Assembly: GCA_011620605.1 (NCBI GenBank)
Contig: WOYW01000007.1
Coordinates: 42,684 to 106,683 of the forward strand
Direction: 5' to 3'
Length of the DNA stretch: 64,000 nucleotides
DNA from: Bacteroidales bacterium
GTDB lineage: Bacteria > Bacteroidota > Bacteroidia > Bacteroidales > UBA932
Below are positions 63,958 to 64,000 of this stretch, in pieces. The notes under the pieces were generated by a model. The model made no database searches, had not been told where the DNA came from, and saw nothing but the letters and a program-made list of their open reading frames with translations. Position 1 is the stretch's first letter. Each line of letters starts with the position of its first letter. A program made the position numbers and the translations under genes.

Positions 63958-64000
63958 ACAATGAAGAGTTTGATCCTGGCTCAGGATGAACGCTAGCGGC
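63958..64000 (+). rRNA. rrs: 16S ribosomal RNA, first bases only
   Basis: The universal 16S start AGAGTTTGATCCTGGCTCAG begins at 63965 and continues GATGAACGCTAGCGGC to the window end, which is typical for Bacteroidales. By alignment with E. coli, position 1 is about 63958. Only about 43 bases are in the window. Confidence 0.97.

Overview
The window is a 64 kb chromosomal piece of a bacterium of the phylum Bacteroidota, most likely order Bacteroidales. Evidence: promoter-like TTTG / TAnnTTTG boxes stand before many genes; there is a Bacteroidales-type V-ATPase operon with a DUF2764 subunit, a short primary sigma factor, an OMP_b-brl/CarboxypepD_reg outer-membrane protein, and a 16S rRNA gene whose first bases (starting about 63958) end in GATGAACGCTAGCGGC. 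Coding density is very high and neighbouring genes commonly overlap. Most of the window is core genome; the accessory or decaying pieces are small.

Layout. 1-3206: 5' part of nth, ftsE, then a divergent ABC transporter / YtrA-type GntR operon that runs on into a TonB-receptor-like outer-membrane protein (to 5677). 5694-8404: patatin lipase, FMN reductase, an internally deleted IS110-family transposase lying against a 5'-truncated DoxX gene, and a GNAT. 8409-10380: two ATP-grasp (D-Ala-D-Ala-ligase-like) genes in the same operon as the GNAT. 10513-16222: a small membrane protein, a uracil-DNA-glycosylase-family gene, guaA, the DUF177-rpmF pair, tRNA-Arg(CCT), rubrerythrin, a hydF remnant, an SGNH hydrolase, mnmD and rpmE2. 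16298-29497: thirteen contiguous minus-strand genes comprising a methylmalonyl-CoA epimerase / Na+-pumping decarboxylase set, a complete-looking seven-gene V-type ATPase cluster and glmM. 29608-36859: a membrane sulfatase-fold transferase, yebC, a TPR protein, recF-dciA-pdxB-DUF4301. 36850-37370: an isolated cassette of two tiny membrane proteins with its own promoter and terminator. 37391-50791: deoxyhypusine-synthase-like gene, lysA, tsaC/sua5-like, ffh, folD, DUF362 and NapH-NapG fusion, trmD, DUF349, yidC, yggS, dapF. 50860-63647: degQ, rpoD, AGCS symporter, argS, an acidic small protein, ClC-CBS, tex, and a minus-strand glycosyltransferase-pyrC-DMT operon. 63774-64000: rRNA promoter, leader and the start of 16S.

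How the parts work together. The most coherent physiology is a sodium circuit. The epimerase and decarboxylase subunits convert succinate-derived methylmalonyl-CoA to propionyl-CoA while exporting Na+. The V-ATPase encoded immediately downstream carries in its K subunit the residues that bind Na+ in the Enterococcus hirae enzyme, so it can be predicted to share the same Na+ gradient. This fits a fermentative, propionate-forming anaerobe. A hydF fragment points to a past [FeFe]-hydrogenase maturation gene at this site. I see no CRISPR array, no prophage and no recognisable new defence system. The least explained intact structure is the two-microprotein cassette at 36850-37370.
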